Positions 12,501-28,100 of a stretch of 64,000 nt of DNA are shown in pieces. Positions within the stretch are counted from its first letter, which is position 1. The number at the start of each line of letters is the position of its first letter. Source of the stretch: Acanthopleura granulata (taxonomy: Eukaryota; Mollusca; Polyplacophora; Chitonida; Chitonidae); assembly GCA_016165875.1 (NCBI GenBank), contig JABBOT010000004.1:31339866-31403865 (forward strand), read 5' to 3'. Both the position numbers and the translations under genes were made by a program. The notes below the pieces were generated by a model. It searched no databases. It was not told the DNA's origin and saw nothing but the letters and a program-made list of their open reading frames with translations.

Positions 12501-15500
12501 GCACAATATGAGGTTTTGCATTGGGCTTACACAATACTTACTGTAGGTGTAAATTACTATGGCAGATTGTACAAGTGTCCAATTCACCGAATCTCAGGCC
12601 GACAAGAAGGGAAAAAAAAATTCATTGATGTCTATAAATGCATATACATGAAGCACACATTCAATAACTGTGACCTGAGGCTATCAGGCTCCCCTCACTA
12701 TGAATTTAATGCTGAAATGCAGACTTCAGCTTGGCTTAAAAGCATGGCCAGATTCAGTGGAGAGAAATATATTGCTCAAAATCACAATAGCTGCAACACC
12801 ACCTTTATAGGATTTTGTGTTGTCCTGCAGCCTGGCTCCTTGCTTAGTGCGTGGCCCATGTTAAAAGATAGGAGGCCCAGGGTCACAAAGCAGTATTAGA
12901 ACTTCAGTCAGATTTACTCTCAACTTTTGGTATTATTCCTTATATTTGAGCATAAAATGTTAATTTTTACAATGTTTGGAAGTCAAGACTTAATATTCTG
13001 ACTCAGGTCAAGTTGATACAAGATGGCTTCTTGGGGTAGCTGGCTCAAGTTAAAAAATAGGCTGACAAACAGGCAGAATGAATACATAACACTTACAAAG
13101 CTGCTATTTGTTGAGTCAAAGATAAATATGATCTTGAGTAAGTTTGGAGTTTGATTGTGCATACTTGTTCGCTATATGTGGATCTTGTCAAGATGTAATC
13201 TCAGCGTCACCAATATTCCTTACACACACAGCCAGATCTTATTGTCTTGAATATAATCTTTTCTACATTCAGACAAAAGGGAAAGTAATTTTCCTTTGTT
13301 TTTGTGAAGGCCTACAGTGTAGCTCCCTTATTTCTGAGTCCAGTTATTGATGTACAAAAAAGGAGATGTGTTTAACATTTCTCTGAAGACGACTTCAAAG
13401 TGTTTTTGTCACCAAAATTTCATCTTTAAGTTCTTGTTTGTTATGCATTATAAGTGAAACAAAAACATAATAAAAATATTTGGTAGTTATATATCATGTG
13501 GTGATGTTAAAACATAAACATGTGATATTGTACGATGATTCATTAACATGGTATTTAGTTCATGAAAAATTGTGTGCTTATCTTGAACTTGCACAACATG
13601 AATGGCCTAGTCTACCCTGGAATTAAACGGTTGTAAAATCAACATAAACCTTCTTTGCATTGTCTGTCAAGGCCGTGAAAGAAACATCTTGAATGCTGTT
13701 AAGGAGAGCCTAGGTCAGAATTTTATTTTGGCCTTATTATGTGAAACAATTGTGCCTTTGATAACCCAGATGTGTAGTGAAGCATAGAATCATTATAATG
13801 AGGTTTGCATAAGAAGAATGTACGCATATGTTTACAAAATCAGTAAGAAGGCGTGTGGATATCTGACTTGGCTGATCATTAGTCATTGCTTATGCAAATT
13901 TGGGCCTTAAAGCTCCCATGGTATGCTTCAGAATGGTGGTTAATTGAGATACATGTAGCAGAGCGTATTTCTTTTGTGCAAATGGTCATGTTCATTAGTT
14001 ATGCATATAATTATAGTCAAAATGAAATGTTAATGGTTACATGCATATTGAATTAAGCAAAATACCTGTGGTTTCAGGCACTTTTCCTGGACAGATTCTG
14101 TCATCCATGAATTCTTCCCATGCACTGTTTGTGAGAGAATTTTTTGCAGATGCATTATAGTGATACTTGGGCTTAGCCTTGCTTGCCTATGTTTTGCCTG
14201 TCATGGCTGGGAGGTAATTCATTTGTACTGGGCTTGAACAAGCCGTCAGTGTGGACAGTATAATACCATAACTTTCCTTCCATATTTTTGCAGTGAGGAG
14301 AGGATAATACATCATCACCAGAAACTGCTGGGAACTTCACGTGGATTGGCTATTGTAAAGTGAGTAGAACCACCTTAGCCCCTCACTTCTGTCTGAGAAG
14401 GTGTGTGATAATTACATTCCTTTGCCAAAAAGCAGAGGTGTGACTTGCATACCTAAATTTATATACTCCCTAGACGTGTGATTATTTGATGCATGAACAT
14501 CTTGTTGAAGTTATGTGAAGGTATGGGAGTATAATTGCAACGCCGTAGTTTGTATGGCCTGAGTTCTGGTTCTTGGCCATTTCAGTTCTGATTTCAAGCT
14601 TCAGGATAAATTCAGATTATCAGTTGCCTAGTGGTTAGCATAAGTGACTGGAGGTATAGATTTTGTGCTGAAATTTATGTCTTGTACAAACATCTAGTAC
14701 ATCTTTAGGGCCAAGTTGTAACTTTTAAATCAAAGGGTTCTCAGAGGTACTTGTATAGGGTAAATCAAAGGTTGATGGTTTACTCCCAGTGGTGTGAATA
14801 AATCTTCAAGGCTGCATTTAACACAAATCTAATAAGTACAAGGTGAAGGTGTACACATCTTTTGTTTAGTTTGAATATTTATGTCACTCTTTTATCTCCT
14901 TTAATTGTCTGTTTTTGTTTCTAGTTACATGGGCATTGTGGAAAGCCTGGAAACCTATGGCATTCACTTCTATGCAGTAAAAGTAAGTAAGCTTAGAAGC
15001 AGTTCCATTCACATTGGAGTAAATGGGAAAGAAAAATTTAAAAACAGAAGTACAACTTTTACCATATTTTTAAATCTCTTAAAAACTGTAACCATAAATG
15101 TAATCCCTTCGAAACTAGTTCAGGTCCTTATTTGAGCAATCGGCCTAGTTGGAGAGGTCAAATGGTACAGTGCAACACCAATATAGTAAGTGTTGCTATC
15201 AAAATAGACTTTCTTCCAAAATTCTGCTCAAGGGAGATAATGTTTCAGAGAGTTGAGATATGTATATATGCCAGTGTACATAGGGCTTCAGAAATGAGTT
15301 GAGATTCACAAATCACTGGTACCTTTTCTCCCAAATAATGTATACCTAAAGCTTTACTTCTTCTGGCGTTCAAACTATATGTTCCTAATTTCTTAATCAT
15401 TTATGTTCTCTTCCTGGACCAGCTTTTTTATTCCACTCATAAAGCTGACCAGCAACGTTGCAGATAAATGTATCAATCACTTCCTGGTCCCTGGAACATC

Positions 15501-18500
15501 AGGAATAATTTGTTACCTGCATATAGGATGCCCTGGCTGCAACCCTATTACAATTGCTGGTGTGCTTTTTATGGAATCAGCTGATGATGCTATCAGATCT
15601 GCATTTTGCCAACTTCCATTTATGGTCAGAGTAATTTTAAGAACTGGAGCTCTTTAAGACTCATATAGTGGAGCAAAGCTTCATACACTGGTTTTGTCTG
15701 GATAAATTATCAATTTGCTATCAAAACACAATAAGATAAGGATTTTGCTGTTTGCCAAAGTCATAGAAGTACAAGGTTCTAGGACTGATGGAGAAACTAA
15801 GTAGTGAGAACTATTGTGAAGAAAAACAACTTTGTAGTGCATTATTACTATTCACAAACTTTCAGAGAGTACTTATTCCATCATTAGGTAAACTTGGAAC
15901 AAGAGTTTATGATCAGTGATCTAAAATGGCTCCCAGAAGTGCATTTTCATAGGCATGTATTTGTCGTTTTTGAAATAATGGATGTACTTAAGGGGCACAA
16001 ACTTAGCTTAGGATATCCAACTCACCAAACCAACATAGAATTCCATACCTTTCCGGGATCAGTAGAACTCTCAGAATCAGGAAGTGTTTCAAACTTAGCC
16101 ATGAATGAAATGTTTGGTCATTTCCTGTAAGTGCAATCTCGTTACACTTTTGCACATGAGGTGGGCACAGTTTCAACCACAAGTTTGCAAAAACATCCGG
16201 AATCATGCTATATTGTGCACCATTCCTCTCCACTTTAGTAAAACCACTGCCGCTACATACCATCAACCGCTGAGAAGCTAAACTGTTAAATTGCTTGAAG
16301 TTAATTGTTACAGTATTTTTGTGTTTTTGCCTAGAAAAGGATATGTTTGACATTTACATTATAGCATTTATAGCGTTTATCTTTGGCTGATATTGATTCT
16401 GATCTGTTCATTTGTCTGCAGCCTTTTTAACCTGAATGCATGTACTTGCCCTCTTAACAGATCAGAGGGAAACTGTGTACGTACAAGTAGTTCCTTTTAC
16501 TTTTGATGTTTGATGTTCTGTGTTATTTCTATTGCTATGCTGATCCTTGCACTTTTATTTGTAGGATAAAAAAGATATACCCTGGTGGCTGGGCATAAGC
16601 TGTAAAGGGTTAGCTGTGTATGACAAAGCAGATAGGAAGGTACCCAGAAAAGTAAGTGAAAATATTGAAACAGCTGCAGCAGCCAAATCCTGTTGTCACA
16701 TGGTTCTGGTAGTGTTGATAGTGTACCAATATCCCCTGTACAATATGACAATAATAGGCCCCAGTGATGAAGACATCTTTTGGTGTTTGGTCGGTTTACC
16801 TCGGCTTATGGAAGAAATAATGTGTCTGAGGCATGTGCAGGTTTACTTTTTATTAGAGTCAATGTGGAAGCTCCTAGCAGTTTGCACTTAGAAATCATAT
16901 AATAAACTCATCAAGTTTTTAAGCATCCTTCTGGGTCTAGTTTGTTGTCTGTTTCGAGTTGTCCAAGGCCTTGATATGCTCCTGCATTAATATCATAATG
17001 TTTGCCCGTAAGGTAGTCTTCAGGTACTTGAAATTTATTTTGATTCGTTAAATATTATTTTGAGAACAAAAACTTCATTAGCACCTCTGGCAAAGTGGCA
17101 GAGTGGTAGAGATGCTTGGATTTCAGTTAGTGAGCTAGTCTTACATGAAGTTTGTGGGAGAGGAGTGTTGCTTTCCGCTGATATGACACATATCTTGAGT
17201 TCACTCTGCGGTCGAAAAGCTTGTCATGCATCACAAAGTTTGTTATTTGCCAGTCATTCGGTTTACCCCGGGCATTAAACACCAATAAAATAAATTATGA
17301 TATTGTTTTACATTGAATAACAATAAAACTGTCTGTGTTTACATTTCACCCTTCATCAGGGGTTGAAGAATGTCAATGAAACATAGCAATTACATGTAGG
17401 ATTATTAAGGTGAGTGTTGCAAGCTATTTCAGGGGAGGCAACTCCTGTTCTGCTTGTGGCCCACCATTTATTGCTGTGTTTGACAGTGATGCCCCTGCAT
17501 AATATGTGTATGTGCATGTACATTTGTAATTTTAACTTGCTGAAATAGTTCAAATCTAGATCATGTTGACTGGGCTATGCTGATAGGACAGGACGTATCT
17601 GAGACATATGGGAAAGTTGGTGGTTTACTCTTACCATTTGGGCTTCCTCCAGTAATAAACCTGACAATGATCACATTTAATAGTGAACTGTTGTGCAGTA
17701 CAATATTAAATGCTACTGACATAAGTAAATACATTACTATGTGATGGATGTGTACAGGTACGTTTGTTACTTTCTCCTTCAGTTCTTCAGCTGGAGACAA
17801 CTGGAAAACCTTTTTTACAGAGATACTATCAAGAAGTTTTCAATAGAAGTGAATGATCCAAAACGGTAAGTGGTGCTTATTGTGTCATCCTTGTCAGGTG
17901 TGCAGTTTGTGCATTTTCTCATGATACTCTAATATCTTGTGCATTTTTAGTTGTGGTATAGGGGGCCATCTGTTAATTACAGTACAATGTTTGTGCTTAA
18001 AAACAAAACTATAATTGATAGCAGAGATTTTGGTGAAGAATTCTCTAGTTTCAAATGAAGAATTGTGACTATGATTTACAGATGGCTTCCCAATGGGAAA
18101 TATGTGAAAAGCCATACAGTTTATATCAAAATAGAGGGTTTTGTGCATGTGGAAAACTTTTGTGTGCTTCTTGAGATTGTTGAAACGCAATTAATACCTT
18201 TATTTGGAAGGTTTAATACATTTTTATTCTGAGCCATACATGTATGTGACTAGGTGGAGGAGAACCATACGGGTTAATTTGACCTAGCAGTTGGTGGTGT
18301 TCACACTTTACATTTAGCTTCTCATCTTCATATATTATTAAGAAAGTTGGGTGTTCAAGAGCATTGTGACAGCATATTTAGTGTCAAAAAGTGTATGTAC
18401 TTTTTTCTACAACAGAGCAAAACATGTAAGTACTCAAATTGTGCATTCTTACATTCCAACTACAGTTGTAAGCCTCTGTTCTCATTACTGTGGAGCCTGT

Positions 18501-21500
18501 CGTTTGCAGTGGCTTCATGCATGACATCACTACCTCGCATACTTAACACCTGCTTTTCACAGTGAAAATCTGAGAAGGAGGTATTCAGTAGCACTCATGA
18601 ATTAGTGACCTCATACATGAAGTCACTGGAAAACAGTGGCTCCCCTGGCTGAGTGTTGATGGTATATGTTATACAGCGAACAGCGAACGTACAGTATGGT
18701 CAGTGTTTACCTGTCAGCAGTGGTCAGGAAACAACAGATAAGCAGATGTATCAAAGAACATAGATTTCTCTTAACTTATAAATTCTAGAACACTAAACTG
18801 AAAAGTGTGTTTTTTGTTGGGCAGAGCTCATTATGTCATAAGAGAAGCAATGAAACTGACATCCAAGGGGCATTTGGAAATATTGTAATATTTGAGGTCA
18901 AAAACTTTAGAAGAATTACAGTGTAAAAAAATAGTTCAGACACTGAGAGAAGAGCAGGCCTTTTTAGCCTGGTATGAACTCTAGGACTAAGTTGAATGGG
19001 CATATTATCACATCATTATCAACAGCTGCATTTGTTTTCGTCACCATCAACGCCCAAATGATAAAAGCCATTGTGCAATTGTTGACGTGTCGGTAATCGA
19101 CTGTAAAATGGGAAGTTGTGTGCACTTGGTTAATAATTGGAGTTGGTGAGCTGAAGTAAACTGGCTGTATTGCCCAGTGACTTGGCATTATTCCCTGCTA
19201 CCGCTGGCCTTTGGTATTTCATTTGTCTGTCAGATTTCCTGTTGTTATGTTGACTGTAAGCAAGGAGCCGAACATGTAAGCATTGTTAGTAAATAGCCAG
19301 TTGTGCCAAGTATATGAAGATGTAGGTTTACCTAGCTAAACTCTGGACAGAGTCCAGTGTGGATTGACCATCCTTGAATAATTTAGTGTGAGGAGGAAGT
19401 TCAGTAGTGTGGAGACCTTCACTTCACTCGCTGTGACTGGTGGATGACCCATGTCAAATGCCAGCTGCAAATTCGTCATTTGCGCACATATCCTATTTGG
19501 CTCAAATCTTTTATGGAGTATGTCCTACAAAAGAAAATTGTATAAATGAGTTTTCAAAAGAAAAAGAATCATGGCGTGAGGGGTAGGTTGTTCCTCTGTA
19601 TGTCTGAATTACTGGATTAATTTGAAAAAAAAGAAATGCTAAAAACATAAATTACAAAGTCGTCAAAGAAAGACGTTTCATCTGAAAATGTTTTATTACA
19701 ACTGAAATTGTTTAGTGTGAACATGCTGACATCGACAAATATTGCCATGCCTTCACAGTTGGTATTGGCTTTCCTGACATCTGAATTGGCTCATGTGGAG
19801 CCTCACCAAGACAGTAAAAAGAATGTGAAGAATGACTACCCTTTGCTGACAAATTGGAAGGCTGTAAATGAGGTGAAGTGTGACATTCCTAATGACCTCA
19901 GATCACTGGTCTTATTACGTCCACTAACTTTGCCTAACTTTCCTTGCTTCCATCTTCCTCTCCCTGTTTTGGGTGGACACTCCACAATGTTACCTGGCTT
20001 CCCTTCGTCTCCATACCTTGTCAGTGACTCTGTAGCTCTCTGTCTAGACCCAGGTGCCTGACCTTATTCTTCCCTGTTGTCATTGTACAACCCGGTCTTC
20101 ATGTCGGTCACTGTAAAGATGAGAGTATTTATACGATGTTAAACATTTATTGATTTACCTGTGCTGTTGCACATTTTCCATCAGGTAGAAATCTAGCTGA
20201 TTGTGTAATGTCTCATCACACAAAGTGATCTTACCGTGCCCTAGCATACGAAAACATGGAAGACATGTCATGTCATGTAGGATGTACAGGAGAAATATCG
20301 GATGGTATTACGATGAAACATTAAGGTAACCTTTGCTGTGTGTTGAAATGGTATAAGAATTTGTTGTAAAATGAGGTGAAGACGTGAGAATACATGTATT
20401 GGGCTGAACTTTGATCACATCTCACATTAATGATTATTAGTGATAGATTGACTGATTACCAGGTGTTGACATTGCACAACCATTAGCCAATCAATTAGGA
20501 GTGAATAACCTACATGTAAGGTTTGTAAAGGCATGGTACTTTTGTATGTGCATATTGATGAACAGTTAAAACAGACCTGAGAAAACTTAAGCACTTTATT
20601 GGGCTAGGTTTTAAGTGACTTTACTTATATATATATATGGTGTATATATGTATATATAACATTAGTACCTTTGTGAATGATTATGAGCGTTGAGATTCGT
20701 GTTCAGATATGTGAGGGGATCTGTGCTCCCCTTATCTATCACACCTAGTGAATGAGTACTTGGTGGTGACCAGGGACTAGACGTTGTTGTCCTAGTATAG
20801 GCCACAACAATTGACCACCCAGTGTTGATCCTCACACAAGCTCTTCACACCTGCAATAGGTGGATAGTTTACACTGAATACCTCAGCGAAGTGTTAGGCA
20901 CCTAGGTGAGAAAATGTATGCAGTAGGCCTGTATTGTGGTAGTAATGTTATCATTTGTTGCAGTACTTTGCTATCAAACTGGTTTTAATATTTTATATTT
21001 TGGAGTACTTAGTGTATGGTAACCTGTAAAATTTTTCATGTGTTCAAAGAGTTTTTTAATAAGGCATATGATAAAGGAATTGTCCTGTATAAATTGAAAT
21101 CTTGCATTAAGATAAGTTGCAAAGCCATGATGTTTGCCAGTGTTACGAGCAGTTACTAGTTTTGTTGAAATAATTAAGATGCATCAATTTGTCTTTGATG
21201 ATATACATTCATGTTAGGAAAGGTTGAGTATGATTTTGTGATGAGGATCATTGTTCAGGATCAATGAAGGGAATAATACATGCCTTTGATCATAACAATG
21301 GACACTAATTGTTTAGGGCACATGGCAGTAGGTGTGTTGTACTGCAGTAAAGTTGCCGGTCAACTTATTCCTATGTGAACAATTTTCAAGTAGAAAAAGA
21401 CCTTTTTAAAAAACAGCCGTCCGACTCTGGTTGATCAGTGGCATGCCTTTAGGGCCTGTCACTGGGCTGGCCACACAGGTATGTGCAGTGTCACACTGGG

Positions 21501-24500
21501 TCAACCTCCTGATTTTAGGGCCTGAGAAAACTTAGGCCGTGGGATAAGGTAGTCTGATTTTTAAAAAAGAACTGTATATATCTACCTGAAGGGCTTATTC
21601 TGAAGCCTCTGTACCTGTCTTCCTACCCACGTACATGTACCTACAGTTATGTTATGTTTACAGTAGGCATTAATGAATGGTGGGAAAGCTTACTTAGTAT
21701 TTTGAGCTACAGGTAGTCTACAGGACGTACGCTATGATTGCCACACCTTTATGAAGGTGTGCATTGCCCTACTTTAGCTGTTGGTATGTACATCTTTGAG
21801 AAGCACACTTTACAAAGAGTATCGGTCTTTGCTGAAAACGACCTTGCTCTGAAATTTGCACGTCTGATATAGTTACTGTATGGCTTTTCATGTATGTTTG
21901 TGTTTGTTTAAAACTTGAAAGGAGGTGTGCGTCTTTTTGGTCTTTCTGGTCAACCATTGTTTTATAGGTGACAGTGTCTTCCACTGAAGTTTGCTTTTCA
22001 CCACCATGTAAAATTTCGAACCCACCATGATCTGACAGTGAGTTCAGTATTTAGTTTAGTACACATATTGCCCTAATTATTCATCCAAGTATAAAAGATA
22101 GAGAAGTCCCCACTTCAGCCTTCATGGGGAGTCCCTACACCGATCAAGATGCCCTTTCCTCTTCATTGTATAAGACAGGGTGCAAGCAAGTATAATATAG
22201 TGTATTCTTACAGGCCTTGTGACCCTCATTTATAGAGAGGGGACTATTTTTGCTGGGAGCTGGGGAATGTGCTGGCTTCCCTCCTAAGCAGGAGAGTCCT
22301 GGTGGGTAAAGGGGCCAGGTCACACTCTGGCCAGCTAGTCACATGTGCTCCTAGTCTAGCCTGTCTGGCTGCAATCCCATGCACTAGACTGGACTTGACT
22401 GGCCAGTCACACTCCTGCAACCCAACATGTTTGGTTAGTAGATGCTCCTGTCTTTTTTCCCACCTCTTCTGTGTGTGTACAAAATCAGTGACACAGCGAC
22501 TGTTGTTGGCAGAGCTAAGACTCTGATTTAACGTGTGTATCAAACAGTGTAGGGGCCACTCAGGCCTCCCTGTGTAGATCTGGGGTGGCATTGTCCCTTC
22601 AATAAGGATAAGGTAAGCTTGCACACTGATGATCTTGTCCATGTACTCATCATTCACATGTGTTTTTGTACCCACTTCATTTTTCCAAACACAACCGTCA
22701 ATGTTTAAAGAATATGGTTATCTGCTGTGAACTTGTTGTACTAACATTTTGTATGGATAAGATGGTTTGTAGTTTATGTCTGATAAGTTAAATGTAAAGA
22801 AGTATTTGTTAAGACGTTGACTGCAGCTGAACATAATAGGGATATTTCTTATTATTTCTTATTATATGTAATTGCATACTGCCACAAAGATATATGATGT
22901 CTGTTGCTGGCTTTAATGTTATTGCATTTCTTTAAGATATTTCTTTTCAGATATTTTAATATTTAATCACAATATATACATGTAGCTTCTTGTGTCTTGC
23001 TTGTTCAATTTTAGTTCATTTTAGTTTATCGGTTTTATTTAGCTGCTGTTACTTTCGTTTTTATTTAATTTTATGGTATATGAAACACATGAATATGCTC
23101 ATTATGTTATTATTTTATTAGACATTTATTTTGTTGACTTCTTTTATATCTGAAAATTATAGCAGGTAAATATAAAAACCACATTCTATTTCAATAACAC
23201 GCTGACAGTATGGAAATCAGCTTTGGGTAGATCAAGATACATGAAATTTTTCTGTGAAAATAGGACATGATATTCAAGTACACACGTAAAAATGTCACAA
23301 AGTATTGAGTAATGTGTTTTAAGAAGCTATTTCTTGCACATGACTTTCTACCACTACTCAGCTGCGTGTGTGCACTTATGCCCTGTAATCTATCCTGACA
23401 GCTGTAACCGGTGTAGTGTACATGTTCTCAAACAGCTGGCTATTGTCCACTTGTCCAGCCCTTAAAGCTTGACCCTTCTGGTCATCTGAAGTCTACTTCT
23501 AAGCCTCTCACTGTCAGCTGTTTTGTGTAAAAGGGGTGGTCCCTCATGGTTCTATCCCTCCAATTGTCTCACAGCTCTACCACATGCTAACTCCTCAGAA
23601 AAAGCATGGGGTGTAAATGGGAGCAATAGCTTCCTGGGTCACAAAAGTAGACCTTGTGGCATGCTTGAAGGTTAACAAGGAATCTCAACTGTCAGTTTTG
23701 TTTGAAAGACACTAAGATGAATTGTGAATACTCAGATGTTGTTAATAATAGGATGCGACTTCAGTTTGATTGTTTAGTGAAAACAGCTATTTTTCTGGTT
23801 GTAAGGGTATAGTTAAAATTAATAAGTTCTTGCTCTGTGAGCATGTAGGAGCCTGTTTTCATTTCATGACTGACATTACCCTTTTTAAGCTTTCCATTAC
23901 AATGAAAATTCTGCTAAGTTTCTGTATCATTAAAAAATAGGGAAGGCTTTTAGCGAGCCACTGTCCTTTCCATTGGCATGTACATCTGTATTTCCCTCAC
24001 ATTGTACCTGTTCATATCTCCTTTGAAATAAACGTGAAATTTTCCAGTAAATAACCCAAAATGAGATGATCATGGTGTGTTCTGTTCGTCCAGAGAAATG
24101 ACAATACAGAGCAAACTGTATGTATCAGTGAGAGGAACTAATATTGACCACATTATTCTAAACAATTGTAACCATTATAGTAGATCATATACATGTATCA
24201 AGGGAACATGCACATGCTATTATTGTGCACCATGGTAATCCCATATACATTAGTCTATAGTTGGGCTAGAATAGTCTAGAACGTTTCTTTTACACATTCT
24301 TTATCGAAGTATGATTTGCCCTTTTGACAGAAACATGTGGACCTGGTTGTGCTAGTTTATAGGTCTGTTTACATTTACCACTCTTTTTACTTTAAAGTAC
24401 TGGTCTCATCACTGTCATGTTCATCAAAAAGTTTGCTCTGACTGACCTTGCTTTTTGTGCACTTCCACAGGTATAGAAAGATGTGAGTACATGTACATAT

Positions 24501-25060
24501 TGTTTGTGATCCAAGTGAGCGTTGGTATCACAGTGGATGTTTCATCTTCTCTTAATGCTCTTTACGAAGCCTGATGCTGTACTTTTGAACTTCTGTTACA
24601 TGAATCTTGCTGACACGTATATATATCAGCATTACCAGTGTTTATTACACAAAATGAGCATGACAGTCTTATTTTTGTCTCATTTTGTTCCTTCTATCAC
24701 ATGCTATTTGTGGCTGATCTTTCTAGTCTGTCATTTTGGTTTGGTCTTTTTCATGCAAAGACCAGTGTGAGGAAGACAGAAATAAGAGCTATGATCCATT
24801 GCAGAGTCAATGGGCTTCTCCTGGCTAAGGCTTGTAGCAGTATTACGGTACTGTCCAGTCATTACTTACACATGACAAGCTGATTAAGTTGTTAACCAAA
24901 CCTTGATGAATGTGACCCTCTGAAGGGAGTCGTGAGGTAGTCCCAAACTAAGGAGAAAAATTAAATAGTGTGGTTAGGCATAAATACTTGCATTCCTAGG
25001 TCATTTGGCCTGTAATTATGTATGCCATCCAGTAGACAGTCGCACAGTGAATTTCTTGCT

Positions 25061-25108
<48 letters not shown>

Positions 25109-28100
25109 GCTACATGTGTACAAGTTTACACAACAAAAGGACACCCAAAATAGACCAGAAGTACATGTAAGTCAACAGTTGTTGGGAGAATGTGTGCGCG
25201 GATGTATGGCAATATCGTGGTGTAGTAAAATCTAATGTAGAACTGTGAGGCTCTGGGTACAGTTGGGCTCTATGACTTTTAAAGATGAAGCTGGCAAAGC
25301 CGGGTAAACATAAAACAATCACTTAAACACAAAATTCCCATGTTCCGGTGAGAATTTGTTGCATGAATTAGGCAGGTTTTGGGAATATTAGGCAGACATT
25401 TTGGGATGTACTAAGCAGATACTACTGTTTTGTGGAGGACATGAATCTATCATTGTGTTATCCGTAGCCAAATGTGAAAACTTTTTTCTTCTTTATTGTG
25501 TTTGTGTATATTCTGTTGTTGGGTTGCTTGTTTTTCTTTGTGCACCTGACATTGTCAGGATGTATTTCATAAAAATTATTATCTAGTTTTGGTGCCCTTC
25601 TCCTAACTGATAACAGGGAAAATATTTACATGTAATTAGTAAAACTGGGCACCAGCTAGTTTTTATTTTTGTGAAATCAAAGTTTTGAAATATGAAGGGG
25701 GTGGAGGGTGTTATTAAAAGAACAGACAAGCTCTTATAATGTTTGTTATTTGTGTTGTTGAATTTGCTTAATTATGACATGCCCTCATATAAGCATAACA
25801 TGGTTTATCACTACAAACTGGTTTGCAATTTAATATAATACAGCATTAAACATACAAAATTTTGTGCACGTCCTTAGCCCAGAACAGTTGTTATCATTCG
25901 TCCTAGTTAGTTACACCCGCGCAGGTTTTGGTTTGCAGTAGGATGTAGTACATACATGGATGTATAACCTGTAGTTGTCTAGTAGACAGTAACGCTCACA
26001 GACAAGGACCATGAGGGATGACTAATATGGTATGCATGCTTTAGGCTGAATGCTTGAAAATTGCTCTGCTATATGCGTTAGTTTATTGCATGTTAGCATT
26101 AGAAATCACTCTTGTTCATTTAGTTGCGTAGAGGAGATTTTTATAAAACTTCCGTATTTTCTCTCTTTTTGATTGTCGTTTTGTGTCTGGGCTCTGAAGT
26201 ATGTATATTAGACAGAATGCTGCATGATTCTGTTGTCCATTTTATCAAACCTGGTCTGTTAATAACCAAAAAGAATTACTATTCAACATTTCTGGTGATC
26301 ATGCCATGAAAACACATACGTAAATCTTTGACCTTTTCAACCATTTTTTTTCATTTCAATATGCATACAGTGATTTTGAAAATGACCCTAAAAAGGATTT
26401 GTTTGTGTGATTATAGATGTGAACTTCATTAAACTGTGCAAATTATGTCTCTACACCACATAGCTCAGAATGATTCAAAATATTGTTGCAGAGGTGGTTG
26501 ACAAGGTTGAAGAATTAGGGTACTAGTGTGTAGTCACGTTTCAAACATAAATGTATAAAATTGCAGATGTAGGGTTTAAAATAAACGGCTGGTTTACTGA
26601 TTAACATCGTATGTATTGCTTTTGGTGATGTATTCATTGTCATGCACACACCTCTGAGCAGGAAATCTCTTGTGCAGTGAGTCAGTTCACTTAAGGTAGG
26701 ACCCATTCATTCTGTAATGGTTTCCTGTCTGCCACTACAGGGTACATTGATCCATATCAAGTTTAGGCGTGTTTCTGATAGGGGACTGGACTAGAATGGA
26801 TGACAGGTTTCAAAAAGATTTCTCTTCAGCTTTGGTTGGACTTTGCCAGTCAGGATTTATTATGACAGATTGACACAACATTTGGGACAGGGATCAATGT
26901 TATTTGATTTACTACTTAAGTTTTTGCTTTTGAATTTAGACAGATCTAAAGGCACATGTTTTTATGTGTAAATCAGACTGCGTGTACTTTTAACAGTGTT
27001 ACAAGTATAAATGAAGCCATATTTTTCTTGTTGGTGATAGAGGACATAATATTTCAGTGGCTGTGTTTAAAAATGGCCCAGATTACCTGGGCCCATTGGT
27101 TATTCATTGTCAGAATGGCAGTGTAAGTACATGTCTGTCATTATACATATGAACAAGACTTATGTCAATGAGAACAGTTTGACATATTTTATCTCCAGTG
27201 TGTGAAGAAGGCATGCCATGTAATAGGCTACACTCTGTCAACAATCATCTCTTATCGACAGAATTTTTGATGTTTTTTCCTGATTCTTTTGACCTCACCT
27301 CCTTTCAGAAGATACGTTTATTGTAAATCTAGAATGTTGCAGTTATTGATCATTTTCATTTCTGTTCCTATATGTAGACTAGTCTGATATTTCTAACTGT
27401 GGCTAACTCTTTTTTACAGTTACATGCATTTTTTTTACCTTGATATTGTTTCTTGATTATATATTGATCAAATGGAAAATTCTTAAAACAATATCCTTTG
27501 ATTTTCAACTTTTTTTTTTCAATATGTGAATGAAATACTTTGGGATTCTAGTACATGTACACAGGTCCTGCTTAAGAGCAAATGTATTTTGGCATGCTAT
27601 CACAGTTTGCATAAAGCCATGCATGGCATTTACGGTCACCCTCATTCTTCATCTGTTTTGAGACAGGCCAGGCTCATTCCTTCAAAACATCCCTGTATTC
27701 TGTACATCATCTTCAAATCTGCATACATATAAAGATTCATCAAGTGTAGTAGAATTTAGTGGCGTTATAACAAAGAATGTACCACATGTGTCATTAGTAA
27801 ATCAACTTGTGTTCTCCAATTTGTTGTATGTGAATAAATCATTTCATTGTTGAAAGTTTGGAATCATTGATTCCAGTATATTTTCAACACATGGTACATG
27901 GCAACAAAAGAACTTGCAAATAAAGCAGGACTAGAGGTTGGAAATCCTGGCATTCTGTGCATAATGGATATACATGTACATACATGTCTCTTTTGAGATG
28001 TGAATGGCTTGATGATGAAAATTAGCAATGTGGTTTTGCAGTATGAACGTTAATTGCAGTGCCGTGAGTTCTTCTGATGTCAGGAACAGTTGCGTGGGAA

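Noticed and set aside
14624..14700. tRNA-like A-box sequence gttgcctagtggttagcat
   Set aside because: No B box at the right distance, no acceptor-stem pairing and no SINE tail, so neither a tRNA gene nor a supported SINE.
17783..17790. Alternative acceptor AG at 17789-17790 for exon f
   Set aside because: Using it removes eight bases and shifts the frame out of the conserved WRQLENL segment.
19708..20061. 117-codon open frame on the + strand in intron f-g
   Set aside because: No family resemblance, no fitting splice sites at compatible phase with exons f and g, and a SINE-like gttaaac end follows.
22244..22675. 143-codon open frame on the minus strand
   Set aside because: No recognisable domain, no splice context and repetitive-looking composition with short inverted repeats (ggccag/ctggcc). 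Length is compatible with chance.
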